Shown piece after piece: positions 41,575-50,304 of a stretch of DNA of 64,000 nt. Numbering within the stretch: the first letter of the stretch is position 1; every line of letters begins with the position of its first letter. This DNA comes from Rufibacter tibetensis (GTDB lineage Bacteria; Bacteroidota; Bacteroidia; Cytophagales; Hymenobacteraceae): the NCBI RefSeq assembly GCF_001310085.1, contig NZ_CP012643.1:2139001-2203000 (forward strand), given 5' to 3'. The position numbers and the translations under genes were made by a program. Under the pieces are notes generated by a model that searched no databases, was not told where the DNA came from, and saw only the letters and a program-made list of their open reading frames with translations.

Positions 41575-44514
41575 CTAACTCAACAAGCTTTCAATATCCT
41601 CTTTGGTGAGGCGCTTGATGACGGCTTCATCAGTGGAGATGAGGTCTGAGACCATCTGAAGTTTTTTGTCCTGTAGGGCCAGGATCTTTTCTTCCACGCT
41701 GTTTTTGGTGATGAACTTGTAGGTGAAGACGGTGTTCTGCTGGCCTATGCGGTGCGCCCGGTCAACGGCCTGAGCTTCCACAGCGGGGTTCCACCAAGGG
41801 TCCAGAATGAACACGTAGTCAGCGGCAGTGAGGTTGAGACCTACGCCCCCGGCTTTGAGAGAGATCAGGAAGACAGGCAGTTTAGGGTCGTTCTGGAAAT
41901 TGGTTACCTGTGCCTGACGGTCTTTGGTAGAGCCGTCTAAGTAGGCGTATTTGATCTTGCGCTCATCCAGCGCCTCCCGAACAATGTCCAGGTGCTTTAC
42001 GAATTGGCTGAAAATTAAAACCTTATGCCCTTCGCTGACCACGTTTCTGGTAAGGCGCAGCACTTCACCTAATTTCCCAGATTCAGCTTCATAGGCCGGA
42101 TCTGCCATGCGCGGATGGTTCGCGATCTGGCGTAACTTCATGAGGCCCTGCAAGAGCATGAACTGCGACTTGGCCGCGCCCTGCTCCTCAATGTTCTTCA
42201 GGATCTTGTTGCGGTAATATGACTTTGTTTCCTCGTAGGCGTGCTCCTGCTCCTCCGTCATCTTGCAGAAGGTAACGTGCTCAATCTTCTCAGGCAGTTC
42301 TTTGGCTACCTGGCTTTTGTGGCGGCGCAGAATGAACGGCTTAATGAGGGCATGCAGGCGTCTGGTTTTATGCTCGTCCTTCAGTTTCTCAATGGGGCGC
42401 AGGAATTCCTTCTTGAAGAAGTTCTGGGTTCCCAGCAAACCGGGGTTGATAAACGACATTTGGCTCCACAAGTCCAGGGTGCTGTTTTCTACGGGCGTAC
42501 CTGTTAAGATAAGCCGGTGTTTAGACTTCAACTCCCGTATGCTGATGGACGTGTTGGAGTTAGGGTTCTTGATGGCTTGGCTCTCATCCAGAATCACGTA
42601 GTCAAACATGTACTTCTTCAGGATCTCGTGGTCCAAGCGCACAATGCCGTAAGACGTGAGAATGAGATCATAGTGCTTGAACTGCGCCACGCTTTTGTTT
42701 CGGTACGTGCCCGTGTAGGTGAGAATGCGTAGCTGGGGCGTGAACTTCTGCGCCTCGGCCAGCCAGTTATACACCAGGGAAGTAGGCATGACCAGCAGCG
42801 AAGCCGTCTGGGCGCCATTCTCTTTTCTGTGTTGCAGCATGGCCAACGTCTGGACGGTTTTCCCCAAACCCATGTCATCTGCCAGGCAACCACCAAAGTG
42901 ATAGTCCTGCACAAAATGTAGCCAGTTATACCCCGCCTTTTGGTACGGCCGCAGTTCACCTTTAAAACCTACAGGCAACGGTTGGTCTTCCACAGCTTCA
43001 AACTCACGGAGTTTCTCCAGTTTGCGGCTCATGGTGACATGTGCCAGGTTACCGTTCTGCAGATCACTTACCAAAGAAAGGTGGTGCTTGCGCAGCTTCA
43101 GCTCGTCATCGCCTTCAGAGAATGCAAATAACTCCAGGTACTGCGTAAACCATTCCTCAGGAATGATAGCAATCTGACCATTGGGCAACTTGTACTCGCG
43201 GCGTTTGGTGAGAATATGGTTCCTGAGTTTGATGAATGGAATCTCATATGGCCCAAACCGAACGGTTCCGTAGATGTCAAACCAGTCGTTGGTTTCGTTG
43301 ATGCCTACGTTGACCGAGGTCTCTCCTATAAAGTAGTTTTTGTCTGACTGGCTTTGCTTCAGGGTAAAGCCCATCTCCTCTAAAGTCTTGGCATAGCTGT
43401 TCAACCAGCCAAAAGCCTTTGGCCTATCCATCACGGCCTTGCCGTTTCTGATGTCCATACCTCGGCTGGAAAGCTCCTTAAGAAAAGAGGTTTCCTGCTC
43501 CACATCGCGGTGCAGCCTATGGAAGATGTAAGAGTCAGGAGTTTTCTCCACGCTTACGCTGATCTTCTTTGCTTCCTGCGTGCCCACCGTATAGGTGCCG
43601 TACTTGAAACTGAGCTGGAAGACAATCTTATCATCCTCTGAAGAGTTTCTGATCTCTTCTTCCTCGTCGTCTTCCCCGGCAGTGGCAAACAACGCGGGCG
43701 AGGGCTCGGCCACGGCCAATTCTGAGAACTGCAGTTGCGGCTGAGGGGTGTACCGCTCAGACTTAATATCAAACCCTTTGGCGTACACATCAAACTGTTC
43801 TACCAGCGGGGCTACAAATTTTTGGTAATAGCTTTCCTCTACGTTGCGCGGCACCACAATGAACTTCTTGTTCAGGAAAGGTTGCAGTTTTTTGCCGTCT
43901 ACCTGTTTCTCAAAGCTGTACAGGCAGTCATTGAGGAGAAGCCAGGCCGGCTCTTTGCAGACCAACACCGCATCCTGGTACTGGAACTCCAGCTTCTCGC
44001 CTTTGTACTTGATGGTGGGGAAGTAATGGGTATTGTCATCGTTCCGCCGGAAGTGGAAGAGCACCGTAGCTTTTTCAGTGGCCATGTTCAGGCGCTTCCA
44101 GGTGGGTTCGCCGTCTTTGCCCATCACAAACACCATCTTGTCTTGCAGCAGGTCCAGGATCTTAGACATGCGGCTCTGTACATAATGGTCTATGGTTTCC
44201 TGCAAAAGCTTATCGCCTTTGGCCGGGTCATAGGTCTTGAAGAAAAAATCAGCGAGGGTGGTCTTCTTTACCGCGAACTTCTTGAACACTGCATCCTGCT
44301 GGATCTGGTCCATGAGCTCAATAAGGGCAAAGTCCGTTTCGTTCAGGCGGGAGGCAAACTCTTCAGCGTTCTTGATGGAGATGTTCTGGTGCTGGAGCGT
44401 AAGTTGACGTTTGGAGTTCACCTGCACCACAAAAGACTCAAACAAATAGCCTAAGTATTCATGCTCAAAGAGCGAATAAATGACTTGAAAAGGCTGTGTA
44501 GTGTATACTTTCAT
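41575..44514 (-). CDS. SNF2-family DEAD/DEAH-box helicase
   Basis: A 979-residue ATP-dependent DNA translocase. The N-terminal half is a SWIM-less bacterial extension with an acidic patch (AGEDDEEEEIRNSSEDD, about 275-290). The C-terminal half carries Walker A in DDMGLGKTVQTLAML (about 547-561), motif II DESQ (YVILDESQAIKN), motif III LTGTPVEN, motif V GVGLNLTAADYV and motif VI AVDRAHRIGQ. Bacterial SNF2 proteins of this form are linked to RNA polymerase recycling or DNA remodelling; the role here is not defined. No methyltransferase or restriction gene is adjacent, so a defence function is not supported. Confidence 0.93.
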   Translation of the reverse strand: MKVYTTQPFQVIYSLFEHEYLGYLFESFVVQVNSKRQLTLQHQNISIKNAEEFASRLNETDFALIELMDQIQQDAVFKKFAVKKTTLADFFFKTYDPAKGDKLLQETIDHYVQSRMSKILDLLQDKMVFVMGKDGEPTWKRLNMATEKATVLFHFRRNDDNTHYFPTIKYKGEKLEFQYQDAVLVCKEPAWLLLNDCLYSFEKQVDGKKLQPFLNKKFIVVPRNVEESYYQKFVAPLVEQFDVYAKGFDIKSERYTPQPQLQFSELAVAEPSPALFATAGEDDEEEEIRNSSEDDKIVFQLSFKYGTYTVGTQEAKKISVSVEKTPDSYIFHRLHRDVEQETSFLKELSSRGMDIRNGKAVMDRPKAFGWLNSYAKTLEEMGFTLKQSQSDKNYFIGETSVNVGINETNDWFDIYGTVRFGPYEIPFIKLRNHILTKRREYKLPNGQIAIIPEEWFTQYLELFAFSEGDDELKLRKHHLSLVSDLQNGNLAHVTMSRKLEKLREFEAVEDQPLPVGFKGELRPYQKAGYNWLHFVQDYHFGGCLADDMGLGKTVQTLAMLQHRKENGAQTASLLVMPTSLVYNWLAEAQKFTPQLRILTYTGTYRNKSVAQFKHYDLILTSYGIVRLDHEILKKYMFDYVILDESQAIKNPNSNTSISIRELKSKHRLILTGTPVENSTLDLWSQMSFINPGLLGTQNFFKKEFLRPIEKLKDEHKTRRLHALIKPFILRRHKSQVAKELPEKIEHVTFCKMTEEQEHAYEETKSYYRNKILKNIEEQGAAKSQFMLLQGLMKLRQIANHPRMADPAYEAESGKLGEVLRLTRNVVSEGHKVLIFSQFVKHLDIVREALDERKIKYAYLDGSTKDRQAQVTNFQNDPKLPVFLISLKAGGVGLNLTAADYVFILDPWWNPAVEAQAVDRAHRIGQQNTVFTYKFITKNSVEEKILALQDKKLQMVSDLISTDEAVIKRLTKEDIESLLS

Positions 44515-44703
44515 GGCAAAGGCTTCCTAACCCAATACTGAAAGTACAACAAAATCTCTTTTCACCGAAGTAAAAGACAAAAATTTTAGCACATCTTACA
44601 AAATTTAACATAAACAGAACAGTTTACCTGCCAGTTTTTGAAAGATGTGGTTAAAATAGGAGCCAAAGTGGTAGCGAAATGCCAGTATACTCTGCTAAAC
44701 CTG

Positions 44704-44738
44704 TTGTTAGGGTCTTTTGGTGAAAACAGGCTGAAAGC
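44704..44738. repeat. Dispersed palindromic element, copy 15
   Basis: The arms TTGTTAGGGTCTTTTG and GAAAACAGGCTGAAAGC, 4 bp from the stop codon of the permease gene. Confidence 0.55.
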
Positions 44739-44742
44739 CGAT

Positions 44743-45966
44743 CTACAGGTTGTCTCTGATAGATAGTGCCGCTGCCCGCCGGGCTGGCCTGATAGAGACA
44801 ATAAGCGTGATGAGGATGATAGCCACGGCCGTAAACAGGAAGTCTGTGGGGCGCATTAAAACCGGATACGCTTCTACCACCGAGGTGCTCATGCCCATAG
44901 ATACCCAACCATAGGTTTGCTGCAGCCAGCAAATGGTACCCCCTACTACTAAGCCCACCACAGCCCCGGAGAAAGCCACAATGGCTCCTTCCATTAAGAA
45001 AATACGCCTGATTGTGGCTGGGTCCGCGCCCAATGAGGCAAGAATGGCAATGTCTTTTTGCTTGTCCAGCACCAGCATAGAAAGCGAGAAGAAGATATTG
45101 ATGGAAGCAATCAGCAACACAAATGTGAAGGTGACAAAGACGAAGAGCTTCTCTACTTTCACGGCCCTTAAAAGGCTTACGTGCTGCTCTTCGCTGTTCT
45201 GTACGTTAAATTCCTTTCCTAATACTTTCTGCAGTTCGTTCTTGACCCGGTCAATGTCTTCCACGTTTATGGTTTTAACTTCCAGGGAGGTGCGCTTGTT
45301 TCCGTAGCTCAGGAGCTCTTCGGCGAAAGTTAGGGGCACAAACACATATTGGTCATCATACTGCCGCTCAATGGCGAAGATGCCTCCGGCCTGGATGCCC
45401 AACTGACGGAACGCATTTTCTGGGTTGATGATGGTTTTCTTGCCTGCTTTGGGGTACAGGAATTGTAGCGGAGAAAACGGGTTCTCTGGCCTAATGGAAA
45501 GCTGGTACTGCACGCCACGCCCAATCAACGCGAACTGCTTGCCGTCCCGTTTCAGGCGGTAATCACCGTCTACAATAGCAGAGTCAATCTGGTTCTGCTG
45601 GAAGAAGTTGTCACTTACGCCTTTTACTTTTACCACCATCTGGCGGTCGTTGTAGCGGAGCAGGGCGTTGTCTTCAATTACTTCAGTAAGCAGCGCTACC
45701 CCAGGTGTCTTCCTGATTCTCTCCAGCTGTTGGGCATTCGTCTCAAAGGATTTGCCTTCAACCGTAGTGATCTTGATTTCAGGGTCAAATTTGCCATATA
45801 ACGAGCGAATCAGGTCTTCTAACCCATTAAACACGGAGAGTACCACAATGAGCGCCATGGTGCCCACGCCCACGCCAATCATGGCAATGATGGAAATGAT
45901 GTTGATGATGTTGCGCTTCTTCTTGGAGAAAAAGTACCGCCGGGCGATAAAAAGGGCAACGTTCAT
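44743..45966 (-). CDS. FtsX/LolC-LolE-like ABC transporter permease
   Basis: A 407-residue inner-membrane protein with the MacB/LolC architecture: helix 1 near 25-45 (IIAMIGVGVGTMALIVVLSVFNGLEDLIRSLYG), a large periplasmic domain (about 50-270), then three helices (FVFVTFTFVLLIASINIFFSLSML; GAIVAFSGAVVGLVVGG; FTAVAIILITLIVSIRP). KQKDIAILASLGADPATIRRIFLMEG is the classic FtsX coupling motif. It likely extracts lipoproteins for the outer membrane together with an ATPase encoded elsewhere. Confidence 0.9.
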   Translation of the reverse strand: MNVALFIARRYFFSKKKRNIINIISIIAMIGVGVGTMALIVVLSVFNGLEDLIRSLYGKFDPEIKITTVEGKSFETNAQQLERIRKTPGVALLTEVIEDNALLRYNDRQMVVKVKGVSDNFFQQNQIDSAIVDGDYRLKRDGKQFALIGRGVQYQLSIRPENPFSPLQFLYPKAGKKTIINPENAFRQLGIQAGGIFAIERQYDDQYVFVPLTFAEELLSYGNKRTSLEVKTINVEDIDRVKNELQKVLGKEFNVQNSEEQHVSLLRAVKVEKLFVFVTFTFVLLIASINIFFSLSMLVLDKQKDIAILASLGADPATIRRIFLMEGAIVAFSGAVVGLVVGGTICWLQQTYGWVSMGMSTSVVEAYPVLMRPTDFLFTAVAIILITLIVSIRPARRAAALSIRDNL

Positions 45967-46058
45967 CTTTGGGTAATGCGTGAATGAGTGGTTGAATGAA
46001 TAAGCGAGTAAAAAACTTTTCTACTCACTCAGGTCACCTTTACTGTTCTCCGGGCAAA

Positions 46059-46090
46059 GGGTTCTGTTTTCTGATTAAAAGGCCTAAACA
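46059..46090. repeat. Dispersed palindromic element, copy 16
   Basis: The left arm GGGTTCTGTTTTC is followed by TTAAAAGGCCTAAAC. A shortened copy between the GNAT and permease genes. Confidence 0.4.
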
Positions 46091-46120
46091 GCCTGTTCCC
46101 AGCAGAGGAAAGCCGCCGTC

Positions 46121-46591
46121 TTATTTAGCTACTTTGCCCAAAGAGACGGCTTTTTTCATGCAAACGCTGCTCTCAATGTTTTCGTACTGCCCAAAATTAG
46201 GGATCACCTTGAAATCACTTTTGGTGTAAAGCCTGATGGCCTCAGGCTGTGCCTTGCCTGTTTCCAGAATTAGGTCTTTGTATTCCAGTTCAGCGGCCCA
46301 GTTTTCCAGTTCCTGAAGAATTCTCCCGGCTATGCCTTGCCCCCGGTACTCAGGCAGTACAAACATTCTTTTTACTTCAGCGGTTTCTTGCGTGTAAGCC
46401 TTGATGGCGCCGCACCCTACTGGAAACCGGTCATGATAGGCTACTACCACGTGTCTGATGCCGATTATTTTGTTAAACTGAGCGAAGAAAGAGTGATCAT
46501 CTCCATCTCTCACGTGCAGATCAGCGTCTAAGAGAGAAACAAGTTCTACAAAGTCTTGGTTGTCTGAATCTGTCCTGACTAAATCTATCAT
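46121..46591 (-). CDS. GNAT family N-acetyltransferase
   Basis: A 156-residue acetyl-CoA-dependent transferase. The acetyl-CoA binding motif is VLPEYRGQGIAGRILQELENWA (motif A, RGQGIAG), after the KRMF strand, and the C-terminal FKVIPNFGQYENIESSVCM strand and loop. The substrate is unknown. A candidate promoter (TTG at 46657-46659 and TACCTTCA at 46630-46637, 19-bp spacing) lies upstream. Confidence 0.88.
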   Translation of the reverse strand: MIDLVRTDSDNQDFVELVSLLDADLHVRDGDDHSFFAQFNKIIGIRHVVVAYHDRFPVGCGAIKAYTQETAEVKRMFVLPEYRGQGIAGRILQELENWAAELEYKDLILETGKAQPEAIRLYTKSDFKVIPNFGQYENIESSVCMKKAVSLGKVAK

Positions 46592-46682
46592 TTTGCTGGA
46601 GTGAACACGTGAAACAGGTTTCTTTCCGGTGAAGGTAGCTTTTCTTTGAAAGTTGCCAAAATCAAAGATTTAGCCTTCGTTC

Positions 46683-46715
46683 TTGCCCTGTTTTTCAGAA
46701 ACAGATCAGAAACAC
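46683..46715. repeat. Dispersed palindromic element, copy 17
   Basis: The arms TTGCCCTGTTTTTC and AAACAGATCAGAAAC, 21 bp past the methyltransferase stop codon. Confidence 0.55.
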
Positions 46716-46736
46716 ACGTTTCACCCTCTTCAGCTT

Positions 46737-47546
46737 TTATTTCCAGGCTTTCACAATCAGTCCGGTGCCGGTCTCATGTTTCCCGTTAGTGTCCAGCCAG
46801 TTCAGCAGAAGACAGAAAGGGTACACAATAAGGTAGTAAAAAGGCAGAACAAGGAAGAACAGCTTGGTGGTGCCCAGCATTAAAATGGGGTACTTCATGC
46901 TCAGCCTCCAGGAGATTTTACCGGGTGCTCCGTAAGAATAATGGGCTTCTGTGCGGCTGAATCCTGCGCTTTTCAGCTTTAGCTGTATTTCCTGAATGTT
47001 GTAACCGTCACGCACGTGCTCCTCAATGAAAGAGCTTTCTTCATCGCCGTGCACATCTGAACCACCCTGGTCTGAAGGGGTAGAGATCAGTAACATGCCT
47101 CCCGGGCGCATGGAAGCGTGGAAGTTTTTGAAAACCTCTACATCTTCCAGAATATGCTCCATCACGTCTACCGAGAGTACCAGATCAAAAGCCTGAGGTT
47201 CTTGGTAAGTTACCAAATCCTCTTTCCGGAACATGACGTTGTGCCGCTTGATCTTCTGGAAGAAATTAGCGCAGTCAGCAATCTGTTCGTCTTTCACGTC
47301 TACGGCCAGAATGCGCCATTTGGGACTCATGCCAGAGAGATAGTAGCTGTACTGTCCAAAGCCAGAACCAGCGTCCAGAATTTGGATAGGTTGTTGTCGT
47401 TTGTTTTTAGCCCAGGCCCGTAATTCCTTGTGAATGTGCCACGTACGCAGCAGAAGCAGGTCTAAGAGGTTGTAAAAAAGCTTGCGTAGAAAAGGTGTTT
47501 TGTTGAACGCCTCGCCCAGAACGCGTTTAATTGGATCGTACTGCAT
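46737..47546 (-). CDS. Class I SAM-dependent methyltransferase with C-terminal membrane segment
   Basis: A 269-residue enzyme. Motif I is ILDAGSGFGQYSYYL, followed by ILAVDVKDEQIADC and the catalytic-face DLVLSVDVMEHI. After the Rossmann fold a hydrophobic stretch near the end (LFFLVLPFYYLIVYPFCLLLNW) suggests membrane association, so the substrate may be a lipid or a membrane-linked molecule. It begins 38 bp after rbfA and probably shares its transcript. Confidence 0.85.
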   Translation of the reverse strand: MQYDPIKRVLGEAFNKTPFLRKLFYNLLDLLLLRTWHIHKELRAWAKNKRQQPIQILDAGSGFGQYSYYLSGMSPKWRILAVDVKDEQIADCANFFQKIKRHNVMFRKEDLVTYQEPQAFDLVLSVDVMEHILEDVEVFKNFHASMRPGGMLLISTPSDQGGSDVHGDEESSFIEEHVRDGYNIQEIQLKLKSAGFSRTEAHYSYGAPGKISWRLSMKYPILMLGTTKLFFLVLPFYYLIVYPFCLLLNWLDTNGKHETGTGLIVKAWK

Positions 47547-47584
47547 GAGTGGGGTTAGTAGCTGGCTTACGTAGCAGGTTCAGA

Positions 47585-48058
47585 TTAGCGCTTTTCGGTA
47601 TCTTCTTCGTCCTCGTCCATGTCTTCCTCATCCTCGTCAAGGTCTTCGTCCTCAGAATAATCCTCATCATCGCTCTTGAAAGGATTAGAAGGGTCTTCTT
47701 TGGATTCTGCCGGGATGTCAAGTTCTGAAAGGATTTTGTCCATCTTGGCGGCATACTCTGCAGTATCATCCAGATAGAAGATCAACTCAGGGATAACCCG
47801 CACCTGGTTTTTGATGCGTTTGGCCAGTTCATGCCGAATAGTCTTGGTGTGGAACTTGATTTCCTTCAGCAAGTCACGCCCGTTGGGGTTGAGCAGCAGA
47901 CTTAAGTGTACTTTGGCCACGCCTAAGTCTGGAGATACGGCTACTCCACTTACAGATATATAGGTGCTCTGAAACAAATGCGAAACATCACGCTGAAATA
48001 TTTCAGCAAGCTCCTTTTGAATCAGTCTAGCGAATTTTTGTTGGCGTTTACTTTCCAT
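47585..48058 (-). CDS. rbfA: 30S ribosome-binding factor RbfA with acidic tail
   Basis: A 157-residue ribosome maturation factor. The KH-like domain (about 1-110) is typical: ESKRQQKFARLIQKELAEIF, VTHLF-like strand and VRVIPELIFYLDDTAEYAAKMDKIL. It binds the 30S subunit during late 16S processing. The last 35 residues are almost entirely Asp, Glu and Ser with Lys/Arg at the end, a disordered acidic tail seen in several Bacteroidota RbfA proteins. The methyltransferase follows at 38 bp. Confidence 0.93.
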   Translation of the reverse strand: MESKRQQKFARLIQKELAEIFQRDVSHLFQSTYISVSGVAVSPDLGVAKVHLSLLLNPNGRDLLKEIKFHTKTIRHELAKRIKNQVRVIPELIFYLDDTAEYAAKMDKILSELDIPAESKEDPSNPFKSDDEDYSEDEDLDEDEEDMDEDEEDTEKR

Positions 48059-48153
48059 GGTTCCGCAAATATCGTATTAATTTCACATTTTTACCCCACA
48101 AACCGTCCTCCTCTTTGCCGTAAGGTCAGAGCGAAGGCTAAGCCGCGCATTGC

Positions 48154-49563
48154 TTGATACGATTCTTCCGCAGTTTGTTTCCGTCCAGGTGGGTGGTGTT
48201 GGTACTGCTGTTTCTCCTCATCCGGCTTCCGTTGCTCATTTTTGGGCTTCCTGCTACACTCTCAGAGCTGCATCATGTGCTGCTTGGCGAGCGCTTGCAC
48301 CAGGGTTTTACGCTTTACCAGGATGTATATGACACCACCGCTCCGCTGTCTGCCGCGGTGTACTGGCTCCTGGATATTATAGTGCCCCGCTCTTATCTGG
48401 CGCATCGCTTGCTGGCTACGTTCCTGCTGGGCTACCAGGCGTTTCTATTGAATTTTATTTTCAACCGTAACCAGGTTCATCCTTACAAGTCATTCGTTCC
48501 TGCGCTGCTGTATATGCTGTTTGGGAGCATCTTCTTTGAGCTGGATGTGCTTTCTTCTTTATTGATTGGGCACACGTTTGTCTTGCTGGCCGTTTCCAGC
48601 CTCACCGCCATCTCTAAAGAAGCCTCAAACGCTGGTCGCTTGTTCAAGGCTGGTTTCATGCTGGGGCTAGCTGCTCTCTGTTACCTGCCTCTAATCTGGT
48701 TTTTAGTGCTGGGCTTCTTTGCGGTCATTTACTTTGCCTCTGGTGCCTTTAGAAGCACGTTATTGATGCTGACGGGCTTTTTGTTCCCATTCAGCGTGGT
48801 GCTCACCTATTTCCTGTACCAGAATTCCCTGGGGGCCTTCCTGGAACAGGGGCTTACGTGGTCCTGGCGGTTTGCCTTTGCCTTTGGATTGCCTTTCGGG
48901 CAGGTGATGACCATTGCAGCACTTCCCCTGGGTATGTTGGTATTGTCTTTCCTGAGCTTGCCCCTCATCAACCTGGGGCCTAATTACCAGGCACGTTTCC
49001 TGCAGTTCATGCTGATCTGGACCATCATTGTAGTATTGGTACTCATTAGTGGGCACGATGCTTCTGTGAAGGGCTTGATTGTGCTGTTGCCTCTGCTCTC
49101 CTACTTCGGGATTTTTCTGTTTAGCTGGTGGGGAAACCGCCTTTGGATTGCAGAACTCCTGTTCCTGGTAGTTATAGTGGGAGTAGTGGCAGTACGGTAC
49201 AACCCACTGGGGCTGGTCTATACCGCCTTGAAGATTGAACCGAAACGGGTACAGGTACAAGACCATCCAAAATACCAGCAGGTGCAAGGAGAACGGCTGT
49301 TGGTGCTTGGGCCAGACCTTAATTACTACCAGAACAACAGCTTGGGCTCCCCTTACCTGCGCTGGGATTTAGCAAGTCCTTACTTTGGGCGATTGAATTC
49401 CTACGAATCACTTTTTACCATTCTGCAGGATTTACGGAATAATCCTCCCTCCTACATTGTAGACCAGCAGAACCTCATGCCAGAACTGCAATACAAGCTG
49501 CCATTAATATTCCAACGCTACGAAAAGGTGGAGAATGGACCATTCTACCGCCGGGTGCGGTAA
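48154..49563 (+). CDS. Multi-pass membrane protein (DUF6427-like / GT-C-like)
   Basis: A 469-residue protein with about ten membrane helices and a soluble C-terminal part (KRVQVQDHPKYQQVQGERLLVLG). The start is TTG (48154, MIRFFRSLFPSRW), with no ATG in frame before the first helix. The early loop LLGERLHQGFTLYQDVYDTTAPLSAAVYWL resembles the acceptor-facing loop of GT-C glycosyltransferases, and the overall layout is that of the Bacteroidota DUF6427 family. The exact role is unknown. Confidence 0.7.
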   Translation: MIRFFRSLFPSRWVVLVLLFLLIRLPLLIFGLPATLSELHHVLLGERLHQGFTLYQDVYDTTAPLSAAVYWLLDIIVPRSYLAHRLLATFLLGYQAFLLNFIFNRNQVHPYKSFVPALLYMLFGSIFFELDVLSSLLIGHTFVLLAVSSLTAISKEASNAGRLFKAGFMLGLAALCYLPLIWFLVLGFFAVIYFASGAFRSTLLMLTGFLFPFSVVLTYFLYQNSLGAFLEQGLTWSWRFAFAFGLPFGQVMTIAALPLGMLVLSFLSLPLINLGPNYQARFLQFMLIWTIIVVLVLISGHDASVKGLIVLLPLLSYFGIFLFSWWGNRLWIAELLFLVVIVGVVAVRYNPLGLVYTALKIEPKRVQVQDHPKYQQVQGERLLVLGPDLNYYQNNSLGSPYLRWDLASPYFGRLNSYESLFTILQDLRNNPPSYIVDQQNLMPELQYKLPLIFQRYEKVENGPFYRRVR

Positions 49564-49575
49564 GTGACTATTTTT

Positions 49576-49610
49576 GTTTTCAGCCTGTTCTCAGGAAAGA
49601 AGCCCTAAAG
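49576..49610. repeat. Dispersed palindromic element, copy 18
   Basis: The arms GTTTTCAGCCTGTTCTC and GAAAGAAGCCCTAAAG flank a 2-bp centre. It lies 12 bp past the stop codon of the plus-strand gene. Confidence 0.65.
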
Positions 49611-49799
49611 CCAGGATTTGCCTGTCTTCAGCCTCCTGCAACCTCAATGTAATGGTTATCCCTTGTGGTTGCTAATTGCTGATCACTCTTATTTATATCG
49701 GTTACTTCCCTGATTAATGTCTTTAATCTTTGATGCTGTTTAACTCAGCAAAAGGGATTATTCCGTTTATGGCCTTGCTTACTGAAAATGACTTTTAAA

Positions 49800-49826
49800 C
49801 AGAAAGGGCACCTACAAGAGGTGCCC
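49800..49826 (-). terminator. Terminator of the glyA-tatC-rpiB operon
   Basis: The hairpin GGGCACCT (49806-49813) with AGGTGCCC (49819-49826) has a 5-nt loop. On the minus strand it is followed by TTTCTGTTT. Confidence 0.65.
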
Positions 49827-49860
49827 CTACATTATCTATTAAGATTTACTCTACTTGCTT

Positions 49861-50292
49861 TTAGGAGCAGGCAATCTTACTTACCCTGGTCTGGTGCCGG
49901 CCGCCTTCAAATGGAGTGGTTAGGAAAGCTTCCACCATCTCTTGGGCTACTTCTTCACTAACAAATCTCGCAGGCACACATAACACATTGGCGTTGTTGT
50001 GTGAGCGGGCCAAGACGGCTAACTCTTTTTGCCAGCAAAGGGCCGCTCTGATGCCTGCGTGTTTATTGGCCGTAATGGCTACCCCGTTACCGCTTCCGCA
50101 GAGCAGGATGCCCAGTTCGTATTCTTTGTTTTCTACCGCGGTTGATAAGGGATGCACGTAATCTGGATAGTCTACTGAGGCGTCTGAGAAAGGTCCGAAA
50201 TCCTTTACTTCATGGCCTAGTGCCTCCAGTTGTTTCCTTACTATTCCTTTGTATTGGTATCCGGCGTGGTCGCCGCCCAGTGCTATTTTCAT
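49861..50292 (-). CDS. rpiB: Ribose 5-phosphate isomerase B
   Basis: A 143-residue RpiB/LacA-type isomerase that interconverts ribose 5-phosphate and ribulose 5-phosphate in the pentose phosphate pathway. Family blocks: MKIALGGDHAGYQYKGIV, YPDYVHPL, LCGSGNGVAITANKHAGIRAALC (with active-site Cys) and SHNNANVLCVPARFV. It lies 12 bp after tatC in the same direction. Confidence 0.96.
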   Translation of the reverse strand: MKIALGGDHAGYQYKGIVRKQLEALGHEVKDFGPFSDASVDYPDYVHPLSTAVENKEYELGILLCGSGNGVAITANKHAGIRAALCWQKELAVLARSHNNANVLCVPARFVSEEVAQEMVEAFLTTPFEGGRHQTRVSKIACS

Positions 50293-50304
50293 CTTAGATT
50301 CTCT

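Larger units (their letters stand above)
49564..49860. other. Gap between membrane-protein and rpiB genes
   Basis: A 297-bp convergent gap. It holds a well preserved dispersed palindrome (49576-49610) and the rpiB terminator (49800-49826). Nothing else could be seen. Confidence 0.6.

Noticed and set aside
41462-41578. 38-codon plus-strand frame (starts MDEVKRLIAEAALK) between the immunity-like and SNF2 genes
   Set aside because: It overlaps a dispersed palindrome and the SNF2 stop codon, and has no independent support.
41575-44514. SNF2 helicase as part of a defence system (DISARM- or BREX-like)
   Set aside because: No methyltransferase, nuclease or DUF1998-type partner is adjacent; neighbours are housekeeping or small accessory genes.
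46606-46616. CACGTGAAACA, one half of a parS site, upstream of the GNAT gene
   Set aside because: The other half-site is absent, so palindromic ParB binding is not expected.
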